Shown piece by piece: positions 23,888 through 33,144 of a stretch of DNA of 41,324 nucleotides (the stretch's first letter is position 1; each line of letters opens with the position of its first letter). This DNA comes from a virus: IMG/VR virus record IMGVR_UViG_3300044955_000119, positions 1-41,324 of that record. One strand, given 5' to 3'. The notes beneath the pieces are model-generated. The model made no database searches. It worked only from the letters and a program-made list of their open reading frames with translations, and was not told the origin of the DNA. The position numbers were made by a program, and so were the translations under genes.

Positions 23888-24889
23888 TTATGCTACTGTT
23901 ACTTCGCCTTGGTTACCGATCAAATACCAGTTTGTGCCATCCCAAACAACCTGGCATCCATCATATTGTGCTAAGGCAAATGAAGTACCTTGGGCAAAAC
24001 TTGCTGGAGTAACTGTTGCAGCACCAGCTCCTTTATTTGTAAAAATCTTATATTCGCCAACTGTTGTACCATTAGCTAGAGAAACTGCTAATGCCGAACC
24101 ACTGTTGCAAATTATATATGTTGCTGCGGTTGATGCCGCACCTGAAGACGTAATAGTCGAAGAGGTATAAGCTGCTTTTGCAATTTCAACTGAACCAGTA
24201 CCCTTACCAGCCAATTTCATTGTTATATTAGTATCGCCACCAGATGCAGTAATGGTGGGTTTATTACTGGTAGAAGCATTTGCAAGAGTAACTTCGTTGA
24301 CTGCTGATGCTGTTGCAGTAACTTTAATTAACTCTGCACCATTTACGTCATTAATTGATGTGGTAATACGAGGGGTATTTAAAACCGGGGATTCTAAAGT
24401 TTTATTCGTAAGAGTTGCCGCATGATTATTAAAAGTAAAGGCATCAGAGTCTATTAGATCCGGGAAGTTAATAATCAAATCCTGCCCGGAATCAACTTGA
24501 CCTTCATAATGGAAGTGATAGTAACCGGTGCCAGATACCCCGTGAAGTCTTAAATCCCCGTCTATTTTAGTATTATATAAATGTTTTCCAAATAAATTTT
24601 GTTCAGCCGTAGTTATAACAACTTCACCTGAGGAGTCAGGAAAATTAATGGTATTATCTTTCGTGGGATTAGTTACTGTAACAATAGTTTCAAAGGCGTC
24701 AGCGGATGTTCCCTCAAAAACAATATTATTATTTGTAAAAGTAATTCCGGTAGAAAGAACATCGCTGTCGCCGCCAAGCTTGCGATAGATCTCTACGAAA
24801 TTTTCATTGATCTTCTGTCCGGCACTACGTAGCGTATCACCAGTTCCATCGTTAGCTGTTGTTCCAGTGCTAATGTTCTGTCTTGTCAT
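23888..24889 (-). CDS. Fibre-like structural protein with 'KINENF' N-terminal module (333 aa)
   Basis: The N-terminus 'TGDTLRSAGQKINENFVEIY' is a short helix module that opens many fibre and appendage proteins of marine T4-like phages. It is followed by beta-rich sequence with the fibre-shaft phrase 'NTINFPDSSGEVVITT', then 'FNNHAATLTNKTLESPVLNT', a very common phage tail-fibre motif. The C-terminal part, with 'DGCQVVWDGTNWYLIGNQG', resembles the end of tail-fibre adaptor proteins. GGGAA lies upstream of the ATG at 24889 and an exact TATAAATA late promoter lies at 24921-24914. It is placed between the gp7-like and gp8 wedge genes, so it may attach to the wedge. The receptor, if any, is unknown. 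Confidence 0.7.
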   Translation of the reverse strand: MTRQNISTGTTANDGTGDTLRSAGQKINENFVEIYRKLGGDSDVLSTGITFTNNNIVFEGTSADAFETIVTVTNPTKDNTINFPDSSGEVVITTAEQNLFGKHLYNTKIDGDLRLHGVSGTGYYHFHYEGQVDSGQDLIINFPDLIDSDAFTFNNHAATLTNKTLESPVLNTPRITTSINDVNGAELIKVTATASAVNEVTLANASTSNKPTITASGGDTNITMKLAGKGTGSVEIAKAAYTSSTITSSGAASTAATYIICNSGSALAVSLANGTTVGEYKIFTNKGAGAATVTPASFAQGTSFALAQYDGCQVVWDGTNWYLIGNQGEVTVA

Positions 24890-24913
24890 GATTAATTCCC
24901 GTTGAGTTTAATC

Positions 24914-24921
24914 TATTTATA
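24914..24921 (-). promoter_or_regulatory. T4-type late promoter (TATAAATA)
   Basis: Exact TATAAATA on the minus strand in the 39-nt gap between the gp7-like gene and the 333-residue fibre-like gene, 25 nt before the start at 24889. The spacing suits the T4 late pattern. It probably drives the fibre-like gene, gp8 and genes beyond. Confidence 0.75.
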
Positions 24922-24928
24922 TAAAAAA

Positions 24929-25906
24929 TTAAGGCAAATCTATATACTGAAAAGTATTATTGGTAGAATCTATATAATCAAAGTTTGATTGGTCGACGGT
25001 TTCTGTCGAGTTAGAGAAGTCCACCGAAACGATAATGCCATCAGAATCTTGGTCAAATCTTGGTCCATTTTCATCTTGGAATTCAATGAACGAATTGTAT
25101 TGATCGTCAAACTGTGCCAGAGTGCCGTCAAAAGATCCTAGAGTTCTATATGGATTAAATCTTTCAGAATAAAGATCTGAATCTGCATCATCAGTAAGAA
25201 TAATAGTTAGTGGTTGGAATGTTAGTGCCGTTACTGAAGCAGTATTTTCAAATGAAATAACTCCAGCATTCGAATCTTGGAGTGAAATAGGCATTTGTCC
25301 TAAACCAAGATCTACCACATTTTCTACGAAGATATCCCCAGCAAGATAAAATCCTCCTGGATGCACAAACTTTTTGAATAGAGTTTCCCATTTCGAAAAA
25401 GAAACACCAGATTTAATCAATATTGAATGAATTTGATATCTCTTATCATCCTGAATGTATTTTAATGAGTCAGGACCTAATCGAGATTCATTAACGATGA
25501 ATATATCATTTTTTGGATATACAATATCGACTTCTTCGTCAAAAAATCCTCTAAAGAATAATTTAGCAGAATTTGCACTGCCCTTTTCTCTATAGAAGTT
25601 AGCAAATAATTTAGCTACCAATCTGGGGTTAATACTGAAATCCGACGAGGTTAATTCAAGCGCAATCTCATCAAATATACTATCCAATTGTTCGAGTAAG
25701 GTAGTATTTAAATCACGTGCCTGATATAAAGAACTAATAAAATAACTGAATCCAGAATCATCAGTTTCTAGATAGTTATAATATTCTTCTAGGAACTTTA
25801 CCAGATTTGGATAGTCTGTAGCAAAGTGTTCCGGAAGAACTTCTTTAACCTTGCTAGTAATAAAATTACTAGGAATCCTATTTAAGTAGTCTATATTATG
25901 AGACAT
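24929..25906 (-). CDS. gp7: Baseplate wedge protein, gp7 C-terminal-like (325 aa)
   Basis: This matches only the C-terminal part of T4 gp7 (1032 residues). 'LVKFLEEYYNYLETDDSGF' corresponds to T4 'FCEAYIQYLSDGYG'. 'LVAKLFANFYREKGSANSAK' and 'LFFRGFFDEEVDIVYP' correspond to 'AVARFFESRSYDFYSTKGIE' and 'YKFLFKVLYNEEVEIE'. 'SKWETLFKKFVHPGGFYLAG' corresponds to 'SRWKSDVIRFVHPVGFGFIA'. The large N-terminal part of T4 gp7 is absent. The order gp25-gp6-gp7-gp8 is that of T4 (25 apart), which supports the call. The start overlaps the gp6 stop by one base. It should sit in the wedge with gp6 and bind gp8 and peripheral proteins. The D/S-rich last 100 residues are unlike T4. Confidence 0.78.
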   Translation of the reverse strand: MSHNIDYLNRIPSNFITSKVKEVLPEHFATDYPNLVKFLEEYYNYLETDDSGFSYFISSLYQARDLNTTLLEQLDSIFDEIALELTSSDFSINPRLVAKLFANFYREKGSANSAKLFFRGFFDEEVDIVYPKNDIFIVNESRLGPDSLKYIQDDKRYQIHSILIKSGVSFSKWETLFKKFVHPGGFYLAGDIFVENVVDLGLGQMPISLQDSNAGVISFENTASVTALTFQPLTIILTDDADSDLYSERFNPYRTLGSFDGTLAQFDDQYNSFIEFQDENGPRFDQDSDGIIVSVDFSNSTETVDQSNFDYIDSTNNTFQYIDLP

Positions 25907-27741
25907 TATATAGTAACCCTAATGCGTTCGTAATCAATCTGAGCAGATGAAAATGAATTAACCGAATCTAAACTTAAAACAAAGTTTCTTAGCGGTCGAA
26001 TCGTACTCTGATTTGCAGGGATTGCTGACAATTTGATTTGAGTAAAAGAACCAGTAATTGCATCCGGAGCAAAACCAACTATATTTACTGTACCGGTACT
26101 AGGATTATATGTTCCTACATTTGTTACAAGAACTAATCCATCGGCAACTGTAGCAACTTCGAGAATATTACTATTTAATTTATTTCTAATAATACAAGCT
26201 TGACCGAGATATTCGAATGAATTAGTAGTAATCACCCTTTGATCTGTTAATGGCGCTGATAAAGTAATCGGGAATTTAACAGTATATGGATTTGATTGCG
26301 ATAGTATAGGAGTAAATCTTCTTTGAACTTTAACATTCATTCTAGAATTCAAAATAGCTTCTGATAATTCATCTATTTCAGTTAAAATAGCAGATCTTCT
26401 AAATACTTTATTAAAAAGACCTAAGTTAGTAGTGAAATAATTTGAAATAAGAGTATTGACTTGATTTTCTATAGAATTTACTGTAGTATTTGTTAGATTA
26501 GGATTAAAATTAAAGAAAGTTTCAGTCTCAATAAAACACACTTGAGCATCAGCAAAAACCGTATCAATAGACATAATAGATCTATTTAAGGATAATTCAT
26601 TTACAATATTATTTTCAACTGTATCTTGTACGGCTGATGTAGTACCACTTTTATATGCAAGAGATACGTATACTTTACCGTAATGTGGCGGATCATTATC
26701 TTCTCCACCCCATGCAGTAACATCATTCAAATAATTACCATAACCGGATTTAATTAATGCAATATAATCTTGCGCCGTCACTAATCTATTCTGTGCAGAA
26801 AATTGGATAGGAGCATTTTGTTTAATTGAAGAAATTGATTCTTTATCAGCGCCGCCTGCAGATCTTGATACAGTTGTTACGTTTACCGTATAATCTGTAG
26901 ACCCAACTGTTAATTCAGCCTGGGCCGTAAACGTTGTAGCGCCATTACCTGCAACGGAATTGGTTGAGATGTATGTTACTACAATGAATTCGCCAGGCAC
27001 CGGTTTTTTACCGATGATCGAACCGTCCCCGAAATATAGCTCGTAATATCCATTCGGGGCTTCTCTTAATCCATAAAAAGCAGAAGTAGAGTCAACTGAA
27101 ATAGCTTGACTATATGGAAGATATGTGTCAAATAAACTCGAGTTCCTATTCCGATATACTCTTACCAATACAGTAGAAGTATCCATATTTTCATCTGGAA
27201 TAATGTAAATGGGATTATCGTTAGAACTAACTAAAAAAGACTTTGTCTTAAGATTCCCTTCATATATAGGAATATCAGAACTACCATCTGATGTTTCAAA
27301 TTGATATAACCCTGTGCCATCATCAGTAGCAATATAAGAACTGGTGGTATAAAAAGTATATGCAACATCATCAACAGTTGTATTAAATTTGGTATTAGCT
27401 GGAAGAGTCGCTGTTGACGGTCTACCGCTATCGGTATTTGTAATGGAAAGATTTACAACGGCTGCCGCAGCAGATTTAGATCTTGGTGTATATCCTAAAC
27501 TTTCCGCAATAGCTAAAACGGAACCTCTTAGCTGCGCTGTGTTGAGAAATGCTTCGTTTAACGCAAAGTTAGCAATCAAGCCGTTGTAATGCGTATTATA
27601 GGCCAAAACATCAAGAATTGAATCTAATGCAGATGCATCGAAATCATAATCAGCAAAGGCATCTGTTGATAGAAAATGTGTCTTTAAGGATTCTTTGATT
27701 CTAGCAAAATCAAGTTGGGTGGATTCTATACTTGTTGCCAT
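25906..27741 (-). CDS. gp6: Baseplate wedge protein gp6 (baseplate J-like)
   Basis: Forms the inner ring of the baseplate: gp6 dimers circle the hub and relay the switch from hexagon to star. The N-terminus 'LDFARIKESLKTHFLSTDAF', then 'LDSILDVLAYNTHYNGLIAN' and 'LNTAQLRGSVLAIAESLGYT', is the typical gp6 start. The central region has 'FYGLREAPNGYYELYFGDG', followed by 'GADKESISSIKQNAPIQF' and 'RLVTAQDYIALIKSGYGNY', the Baseplate_J core shared with other contractile systems. At 611 residues it is near T4 gp6 (660). It lies directly after gp25, its partner in the wedge core, with one spacer base between stop and start. Confidence 0.93.
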   Translation of the reverse strand: MATSIESTQLDFARIKESLKTHFLSTDAFADYDFDASALDSILDVLAYNTHYNGLIANFALNEAFLNTAQLRGSVLAIAESLGYTPRSKSAAAAVVNLSITNTDSGRPSTATLPANTKFNTTVDDVAYTFYTTSSYIATDDGTGLYQFETSDGSSDIPIYEGNLKTKSFLVSSNDNPIYIIPDENMDTSTVLVRVYRNRNSSLFDTYLPYSQAISVDSTSAFYGLREAPNGYYELYFGDGSIIGKKPVPGEFIVVTYISTNSVAGNGATTFTAQAELTVGSTDYTVNVTTVSRSAGGADKESISSIKQNAPIQFSAQNRLVTAQDYIALIKSGYGNYLNDVTAWGGEDNDPPHYGKVYVSLAYKSGTTSAVQDTVENNIVNELSLNRSIMSIDTVFADAQVCFIETETFFNFNPNLTNTTVNSIENQVNTLISNYFTTNLGLFNKVFRRSAILTEIDELSEAILNSRMNVKVQRRFTPILSQSNPYTVKFPITLSAPLTDQRVITTNSFEYLGQACIIRNKLNSNILEVATVADGLVLVTNVGTYNPSTGTVNIVGFAPDAITGSFTQIKLSAIPANQSTIRPLRNFVLSLDSVNSFSSAQIDYERIRVTI

Positions 27742-27742
27742 A

Positions 27743-28186
27743 TTATCTTAGCCTTATTACTGTTGTTTCGAATACTACGGTTTCAGAGGTATTAACAACT
27801 TGGAATTCTACTCTTACCCTAGCAGTATTATTATCTGGTTGTACGTTTGGGACTATTGATATAAGTTTAGCCCTCGGTTCAAAGTTTTCGATAGCGGCGG
27901 TAATATATTCTGTTAATAAAATATTTGTTTCGTCATTCGCTAGCTCAAATAAAAGATCGTTTAAACCACCGCCAAAATAAGGATTAAATGGCTTTTCACC
28001 TGGTATTGTAAGTAAAAGATTCTTTACTGCCTGCTTAACAGCTGCAGCATCTGTCTTTTTATATACATCACCAGATGGCTTTTTAGTAAATGTAAGATCA
28101 AGATCCGAATAAGTTCTAGCCCTAGAAGTTACCAAACTTCTAGTTTGTAGATCTCCATCTTCTGCTGCAAAGTATTTTCTGACCAT
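27743..28186 (-). CDS. gp25: Baseplate wedge protein gp25 (GPW/gp25 family)
   Basis: Small wedge-core protein of the GPW/gp25 family. It makes the sheath-initiating contact and forms the core bundle with gp6 and gp53. The 147 residues carry 'YSDLDLTFTKKPSGDVYKK', then 'AAVKQAVKNLLLTIPGEKPF', 'NPYFGGGLNDLLFELAN' and the terminal 'VRVEFQVVNTSETVVFETTV'. The 'PGE.PF.P.FG..L...LFE' phrase is the family signature. Older literature calls it lysozyme-like, but no catalytic glutamate context is needed for its structural role. AGGGAAAAAG precedes the ATG, and an exact TATAAATA lies 22 nt upstream, so this gene starts a late transcript. Confidence 0.92.
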   Translation of the reverse strand: MVRKYFAAEDGDLQTRSLVTSRARTYSDLDLTFTKKPSGDVYKKTDAAAVKQAVKNLLLTIPGEKPFNPYFGGGLNDLLFELANDETNILLTEYITAAIENFEPRAKLISIVPNVQPDNNTARVRVEFQVVNTSETVVFETTVIRLR

Positions 28187-28207
28187 CTTTTTCCCTGGGG
28201 TTTAGTA

Positions 28208-28215
28208 TATTTATA
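28208..28215 (-). promoter_or_regulatory. T4-type late promoter (TATAAATA) within an inverted repeat
   Basis: Exact TATAAATA on the minus strand 22 nt upstream of gp25. It is embedded in a dyad, TAGTATA (28203-28209) and TATACTA (28212-28218), so both strands carry nearly the same sequence. It lies in the 36-nt gap between the spike and gp25 genes. Confidence 0.75.
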
Positions 28216-28222
28216 CTAATTA

Positions 28223-30880
28223 TTACCAAATTCCGGCTTCGTACGCATCTTTACCTTCTTGATTACGTACTGAAACTGGCCCATATAATCCTTGATTTTC
28301 TTTAAAAGATTCATAAGAATCTGATATAAACGCTGAACCTATTGGATCATCAGCAAGAGTAACCGGATTAATGGTTAACCATCTTTGCTTACCGTTATAG
28401 GTAAAACTATAGCCATTCGATTCCACATTTAGTTTATTTTGTTTGATATAGTCTATTACTTCAGCTTCAGTTTTAAACTTACCGCTTAGATCTTCTGGCC
28501 CACCGGTAGTTCTAGTATTTGCCTGCTTACCATCTTGGGTTTCGTCGCTAGGTTCATCTGTGGCATCATTATCTGGAAGATCTGGACTATTATCAGGAGA
28601 CCCTTTTTCAATTTTGGTAATTTTATCACCAATCTTAATAAATTCTCTACCTTGCGATCTGTTATTAAATAGGGTTTCAGTTTCCATTTTAAAGTCAGCC
28701 GTAAAGTCTTCTGCAACTTGTGGCATAATTACAATAATCTGGACGTTAACGTCTTCGCTCATTCCTCTTGGATCTAATTCATCATAATCCAAAATGATCT
28801 TATCATAACGGATATTATTCGCTAACCAAACTGCAAGATCGAAAGTCTTATCCTTATCAATAATACCATTCGGACCGATTACTTCGTACACAACTGCACG
28901 ACCTTGAGTTCTTAGATCCAGAATACCATCTGCAGTAATTACTTCTTGGGGTTCTTTCACATATACCCCTTCAATAATATCAAGATTATAACCTTTAAAG
29001 ATATCTTGGTTATCACGTACCCTTTGAACGAGGTTTGCTTGTGGTATTAAATTACGGACTAGTTGTTTCTTTTGCTCTATTCTTAGGGTAGGATCAAGCT
29101 TACCTTTATCCCCTTTACCATATAGGAATTGTGACAGCGAAATCCCACGAGCAAGTTTGGTAGATGCAAGGATTTGATCTGCATCTTTTGGATCAAATCT
29201 AGGATCAACTGAGATAGGAGCAGTTAAGTTAATATCTGCCTTTACCCTAACTTTTGGATCTGGTGCGCCTTCAATCGTATTTCTACCCGTTATAGTGGTA
29301 TTTTTCGGATCAATTGAATAAGCAATGCTAGACGGCGCTGGATTATTGTATTTTGGATTAATAACTCCGCTTGAGGCTTGATGGTTACCAAACTTCGAAT
29401 TCTCTCTGTGACCGGCATCTCTCAGTTTTGCTCTAGTCTCTGCTGTTGTTAAGATCCTACGGGTTACCCCACCGGTGTCACGAGTCTTATCATACGCACC
29501 TTTTAGATGATCGCCTTTATCGATAAAGATCTTCTGAATACCATAACCGCCTTTATACAGATATTCTGACATAACTGCTGAGGTTGCTTTATCATTAATC
29601 CCTGCATTATCATCTAGTACAGTACCCCCATTCGATGCAGCACTTTGTGACGTGAATGAACCAGAAAGATCAGCAATTTTGGCGGTACCATCAAGATCCC
29701 CTACAAAGTAGCCGTGGAATGAAGTTGCATTTATCCTATCTGCGTGGACCGATGAAGCATTTACTCTTTCACTTGCATTTACCGTTTGGGTTTTAACTGT
29801 GTCTCCCGCATGCACGGAATGCCCGGTAAACATATTATAATTGTGCATAATAACACCTTCACCCCCAATATTTCCGGTGGCGCCAAAAACCGAAATACTT
29901 TCTGCTGCAATATTAATGTCAGGGGCTGATTGAGTAATCTGGGCTTCAGATGATACTGATAATCCACCCTTCATAGCAATAGTCCCGCCGCCTTCTGTCG
30001 CAATCTTGTGATCCCCTTTGGTATAGGTGTCTCTAAATCCAAGAGCAGCTGACGTGTGATTTTCTGTCATAAAGTCTTGACGACTACCGACGATAGATGT
30101 ATATTTGTTACCAAAGTATAGATCACGCGAAGCCCCATTGATAGTCTTGGTTTCTTCTTTTGCTTGCACATTAAAAGATCCGCCAACATTTACATTAAAA
30201 TCACCGCCGACATTCAATGTAAGATCGCCACTAAAATGTAGCTGACCATCCCCAGTTACCACGAGTTTATGACCGCCGTGATTAACTTCTACTTTACCAT
30301 CGCCATGTGATGATACAACAATTGTTCCATCGGGACGCATATCGATACCGGAACCAGATGTATGCTTAATCAAAATACGAGGATTTTCTGGGGTGTCATT
30401 GTATTCAATAACATGTCCGGAAAGAGTTTCAATAACCTGATTTAATGGATAACGAGCGGAAATACCAGTAACATATTGCGCAATATCAATACCGGCGACA
30501 GTACCAGAGAAATCGAGATAATGACTAGTATATCTTTGCTTTGCACTGAAGTTAAGAGAGGTGGAGTTAGCATATGCCTGTCTTGGCATCTGACCAGAAA
30601 TATCACCGAACGTCAAAGGGTTAGTAGGATATTCTTCCTTACCCTCTTCTACTTTTTCTTTAATCTGTTGCTTACGTGCTTCCCTTAAGATCGCATCGTC
30701 ATATGGAGCTTTAATATATCCCTTTTCATATGCATAAGCTTTTTGTGCAGCAGTAAAGTTAGTAGCCTGTTGACCACCACCGCCAGTAATATCTTGTAAA
30801 GTATCAAAGTCTTTACGAGCTGTTTCTACAGCTTTTTCATCTGCGTCTGTCCATGTACCGAACTGATTCGATCCTGCCAT
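28223..30880 (-). CDS. Central spike protein, gp5 C-terminal beta-helix-like (885 aa)
   Basis: Carries the spike part of T4 gp5 as a separate polypeptide. 'GHVIEYNDTPENPRILIKHT' with 'GIDMRPDGTIVV' matches the T4 gp5 region 'GHIQEFDDTPGQERYRLVHP'. The following strands, 'VNHGGHKLVVTGDGQLHFSG' and 'DLTLNVGGDFNVNVGG', have the V-x-G-(D/N) octad pattern of the triangular beta-helix. Residues 1-110 are helical and charged. After the helix, residues ~340-420 have N/H/S-rich short repeats. Residues ~620-720 form a further domain ('DGILDLRTQGRAVVYEVIG', 'FDLAVWLANNIRYDKIIL') resembling phage M15-type peptidase modules but lacking their zinc ligands. GGAG precedes the start. Membrane-puncturing tip function is inferred. 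Confidence 0.8.
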   Translation of the reverse strand: MAGSNQFGTWTDADEKAVETARKDFDTLQDITGGGGQQATNFTAAQKAYAYEKGYIKAPYDDAILREARKQQIKEKVEEGKEEYPTNPLTFGDISGQMPRQAYANSTSLNFSAKQRYTSHYLDFSGTVAGIDIAQYVTGISARYPLNQVIETLSGHVIEYNDTPENPRILIKHTSGSGIDMRPDGTIVVSSHGDGKVEVNHGGHKLVVTGDGQLHFSGDLTLNVGGDFNVNVGGSFNVQAKEETKTINGASRDLYFGNKYTSIVGSRQDFMTENHTSAALGFRDTYTKGDHKIATEGGGTIAMKGGLSVSSEAQITQSAPDINIAAESISVFGATGNIGGEGVIMHNYNMFTGHSVHAGDTVKTQTVNASERVNASSVHADRINATSFHGYFVGDLDGTAKIADLSGSFTSQSAASNGGTVLDDNAGINDKATSAVMSEYLYKGGYGIQKIFIDKGDHLKGAYDKTRDTGGVTRRILTTAETRAKLRDAGHRENSKFGNHQASSGVINPKYNNPAPSSIAYSIDPKNTTITGRNTIEGAPDPKVRVKADINLTAPISVDPRFDPKDADQILASTKLARGISLSQFLYGKGDKGKLDPTLRIEQKKQLVRNLIPQANLVQRVRDNQDIFKGYNLDIIEGVYVKEPQEVITADGILDLRTQGRAVVYEVIGPNGIIDKDKTFDLAVWLANNIRYDKIILDYDELDPRGMSEDVNVQIIVIMPQVAEDFTADFKMETETLFNNRSQGREFIKIGDKITKIEKGSPDNSPDLPDNDATDEPSDETQDGKQANTRTTGGPEDLSGKFKTEAEVIDYIKQNKLNVESNGYSFTYNGKQRWLTINPVTLADDPIGSAFISDSYESFKENQGLYGPVSVRNQEGKDAYEAGIW

Positions 30881-30897
30881 TTTTTACTCCATAATTC

Positions 30898-33144
30898 TTA
30901 TATCGTTTCTAGCCAATCGACAGCTGGTTGACCTCTTTTAGACCAAATCCTACCAGCTTCGGGCGGACGAGTATGATACTGATAGTAATTATCAACGTGC
31001 ATTAGTGGTGGCATATATCCAGGACCCGCACCAATATCGCAATTACCAATAGCTCGACATGCTTTTGCAAACTGTATAACTCTACTATCTGGATTTGTGC
31101 TTGATGCTGAAAGAACTTGTTCTTTTTTTCTATCTGCATCAGCATATATGTATATGTCAGCAGCATAACCATCATCGTGACGAGGCGATCCAGTAGCAAC
31201 CGCGTATTTATTTCCCGGAATAAATTTTCTACCGCTACCCGTATAATTACCACCAGCTGCTTTAATTGCCGCCCTTGACATTTGTCCCGCTGATACAATT
31301 GTCAAATAAACATTTGCTTGAGTCGCCGCTTGATTTAGAATTTTCATAAGAGATGGTTGGATTAACTGTCGTCTAGGATTACTTAGATTCGATTGGAATG
31401 CTTCTGTTCCCCCGATGTAGACTACACGTGGGCCAATTGGTTTACCAAGATCCTCATCCCTTTTAGGCGCAACAGCGGTTTCAGGCGGGGCTGATGATCT
31501 ACCATTAATACTCTTAGAAATTTTATCGATATCCAGTCCGGGATCAAGCGATCCGCCTCCTCTGCCACCTTCGGTAACAAATTCACCTTTACCGTAAAAT
31601 TTAATACCTGGAAGAGCATTTACGGTTTGTTCCATTAATCTTTTAACTGCTAATCCCTGAGAGTGTGTAATAGACTCAGACGTTAAAACACCTTCTTCCC
31701 CCTTGAAGACGTTATATCCACCTACAATTGCAACACGAATAGTTTCGTCGTTACCGATCTGTCTATCTCTTTGGGTGATACCATTTGGTAGAATAATATA
31801 GTGATAGTAATTTTTCGGTTTAATAGTATCTTTGTTAACAACTTCATCTTTATATGTTTCTGTCCAACCAAACTCCATAGCTTTGGGCTGTTTTAGAGCT
31901 GTGACTACTTCAGCAAATACCTCTTCAGTATTATTAACGATTGGTTGGGATTTAGCTAATGTAGCCGCTTGGCTAATAGTACTAGTTGCGATCGCATCCA
32001 AATCTGATGATAACATGGCGGCTGCACTGCCGAACTGTGCTTGTAATGTAGCAATTTTAGTTTCAAAGCCTGTGATATCTGCGCTAATATTAATACCAAT
32101 GTTTGGGGCTTTTTGTAAGATATCAAGTGCGCCGGCAACTGTACCATTGGTAAACTCTTTTACTACGTTACCCATAATATTATCGATATCTGGAATATTT
32201 ACTGATACGCCTAATGTACCTTTCATAACATCAAGAGTTCTATTTACATCGTGTAATGCATCAAGGATAGGCGATCCAGTTACAGTATTAAGTAACTGGT
32301 TAATGTTTGTATTCAATTTAGCAGTAAGGCCGGAAAGATTATCATTAATGATATTACCAATATTAGGGATAGTAAAATTGGGTACTTTCATTTGAGAAAG
32401 AACGTTTGAAAGACCTGCAGTTGCACCAGCTAAATCCCCCTGAATACCATCCAGCTGGGTTTTCAATACAGTTTCGATCTCAGTTGATTTAATTAATTCG
32501 ATAGCAGGAACAAGATTCTTAGTTGCGACAGACATAGCATTAGTAACTTCGGCTACCGCTTGTGGTGTAGGTAAAGTTAATGCTATATTATTAAATGCTT
32601 CTTTTACTTCAGATCCTGTAATAGCATTTGCTATCGTCTTTGACGCAGATTCTAGCTCTGGCTTTAGCTTAGCAGCTACCTGTGGTAAACCATCAGCCAT
32701 TTCTGCTAATGGTTTTTGTATACCAGGTAAAGCATGCTGTAAATTATTTGTAACTGTAGTTGCAGCCTTTAAAAACTTCGGTAAGCCTTCTTCTATTTCT
32801 TTCGGAAAATCGTCCAATACAGAAGAGATACCCTTTAAGCCGTTATTTAATTCTTCCCCAGCTCTAGGTAAGTTTGATTTTAAGTTAGTACCAATGCCTA
32901 CTAAATTTTTACTAATATCGGAAAGATCGCCTGCTAAACTGCCTGCTAACGCTTCTAACTTAGGTGCTTCTTTAGCTAAAGTCCTACTAACATCATTCAG
33001 GGCAGGTTTTAATCTACCTACCATTTCAGTATTTAAAGTTTTAAACTCATTTGCAGCTTTTTCTAGACCTTGTGTAATTTCAGGACTAAAAGCTTTCCGA
33101 CTAAGACCTTCTAACTCTTTTGTTAATTGTGTTGCATCAATCAT
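30898..33144 (-). CDS. Baseplate hub protein with amidase-like and M15 peptidase domains (748 aa)
   Basis: Residues 1-400 are a long helical region with recurring L/N/A/K patterns, like a tether or tape-measure segment. Residues ~420-520 resemble the Amidase_2 fold ('KNYYHYIILPNGITQRDR', then 'TIRVAIVGGYN' and 'SQGLAVKRLMEQTVN') with H448 kept, but the second zinc-ligand region ('IKFYGKGEFV') lacks the usual GH. Residues ~570-748 match M15 D,D-peptidases: 'TGSPRHDDGYAADIYIY' gives H656 and D663, and 'PLMHVDNY' gives H716, a complete HxxxxxxD...H zinc triad. It lies between the lysozyme/OB and spike genes, so it should cut cross-bridges of peptidoglycan during entry. The start overlaps the upstream stop by 4 nt. 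Confidence 0.75.
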   Translation of the reverse strand: MIDATQLTKELEGLSRKAFSPEITQGLEKAANEFKTLNTEMVGRLKPALNDVSRTLAKEAPKLEALAGSLAGDLSDISKNLVGIGTNLKSNLPRAGEELNNGLKGISSVLDDFPKEIEEGLPKFLKAATTVTNNLQHALPGIQKPLAEMADGLPQVAAKLKPELESASKTIANAITGSEVKEAFNNIALTLPTPQAVAEVTNAMSVATKNLVPAIELIKSTEIETVLKTQLDGIQGDLAGATAGLSNVLSQMKVPNFTIPNIGNIINDNLSGLTAKLNTNINQLLNTVTGSPILDALHDVNRTLDVMKGTLGVSVNIPDIDNIMGNVVKEFTNGTVAGALDILQKAPNIGINISADITGFETKIATLQAQFGSAAAMLSSDLDAIATSTISQAATLAKSQPIVNNTEEVFAEVVTALKQPKAMEFGWTETYKDEVVNKDTIKPKNYYHYIILPNGITQRDRQIGNDETIRVAIVGGYNVFKGEEGVLTSESITHSQGLAVKRLMEQTVNALPGIKFYGKGEFVTEGGRGGGSLDPGLDIDKISKSINGRSSAPPETAVAPKRDEDLGKPIGPRVVYIGGTEAFQSNLSNPRRQLIQPSLMKILNQAATQANVYLTIVSAGQMSRAAIKAAGGNYTGSGRKFIPGNKYAVATGSPRHDDGYAADIYIYADADRKKEQVLSASSTNPDSRVIQFAKACRAIGNCDIGAGPGYMPPLMHVDNYYQYHTRPPEAGRIWSKRGQPAVDWLETI

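Noticed and set aside
27743-28186. gp25 as an active lysozyme
   Set aside because: The GPW/gp25 family is structural in the wedge; a real lysozyme domain is present in the hub gene at 33141-34295.
31832-32395. 187-codon open frame on the plus strand
   Set aside because: Antisense to the helical part of the 748-residue hub protein, which has clear family matches; hydrophobic composition is typical of an antisense shadow.
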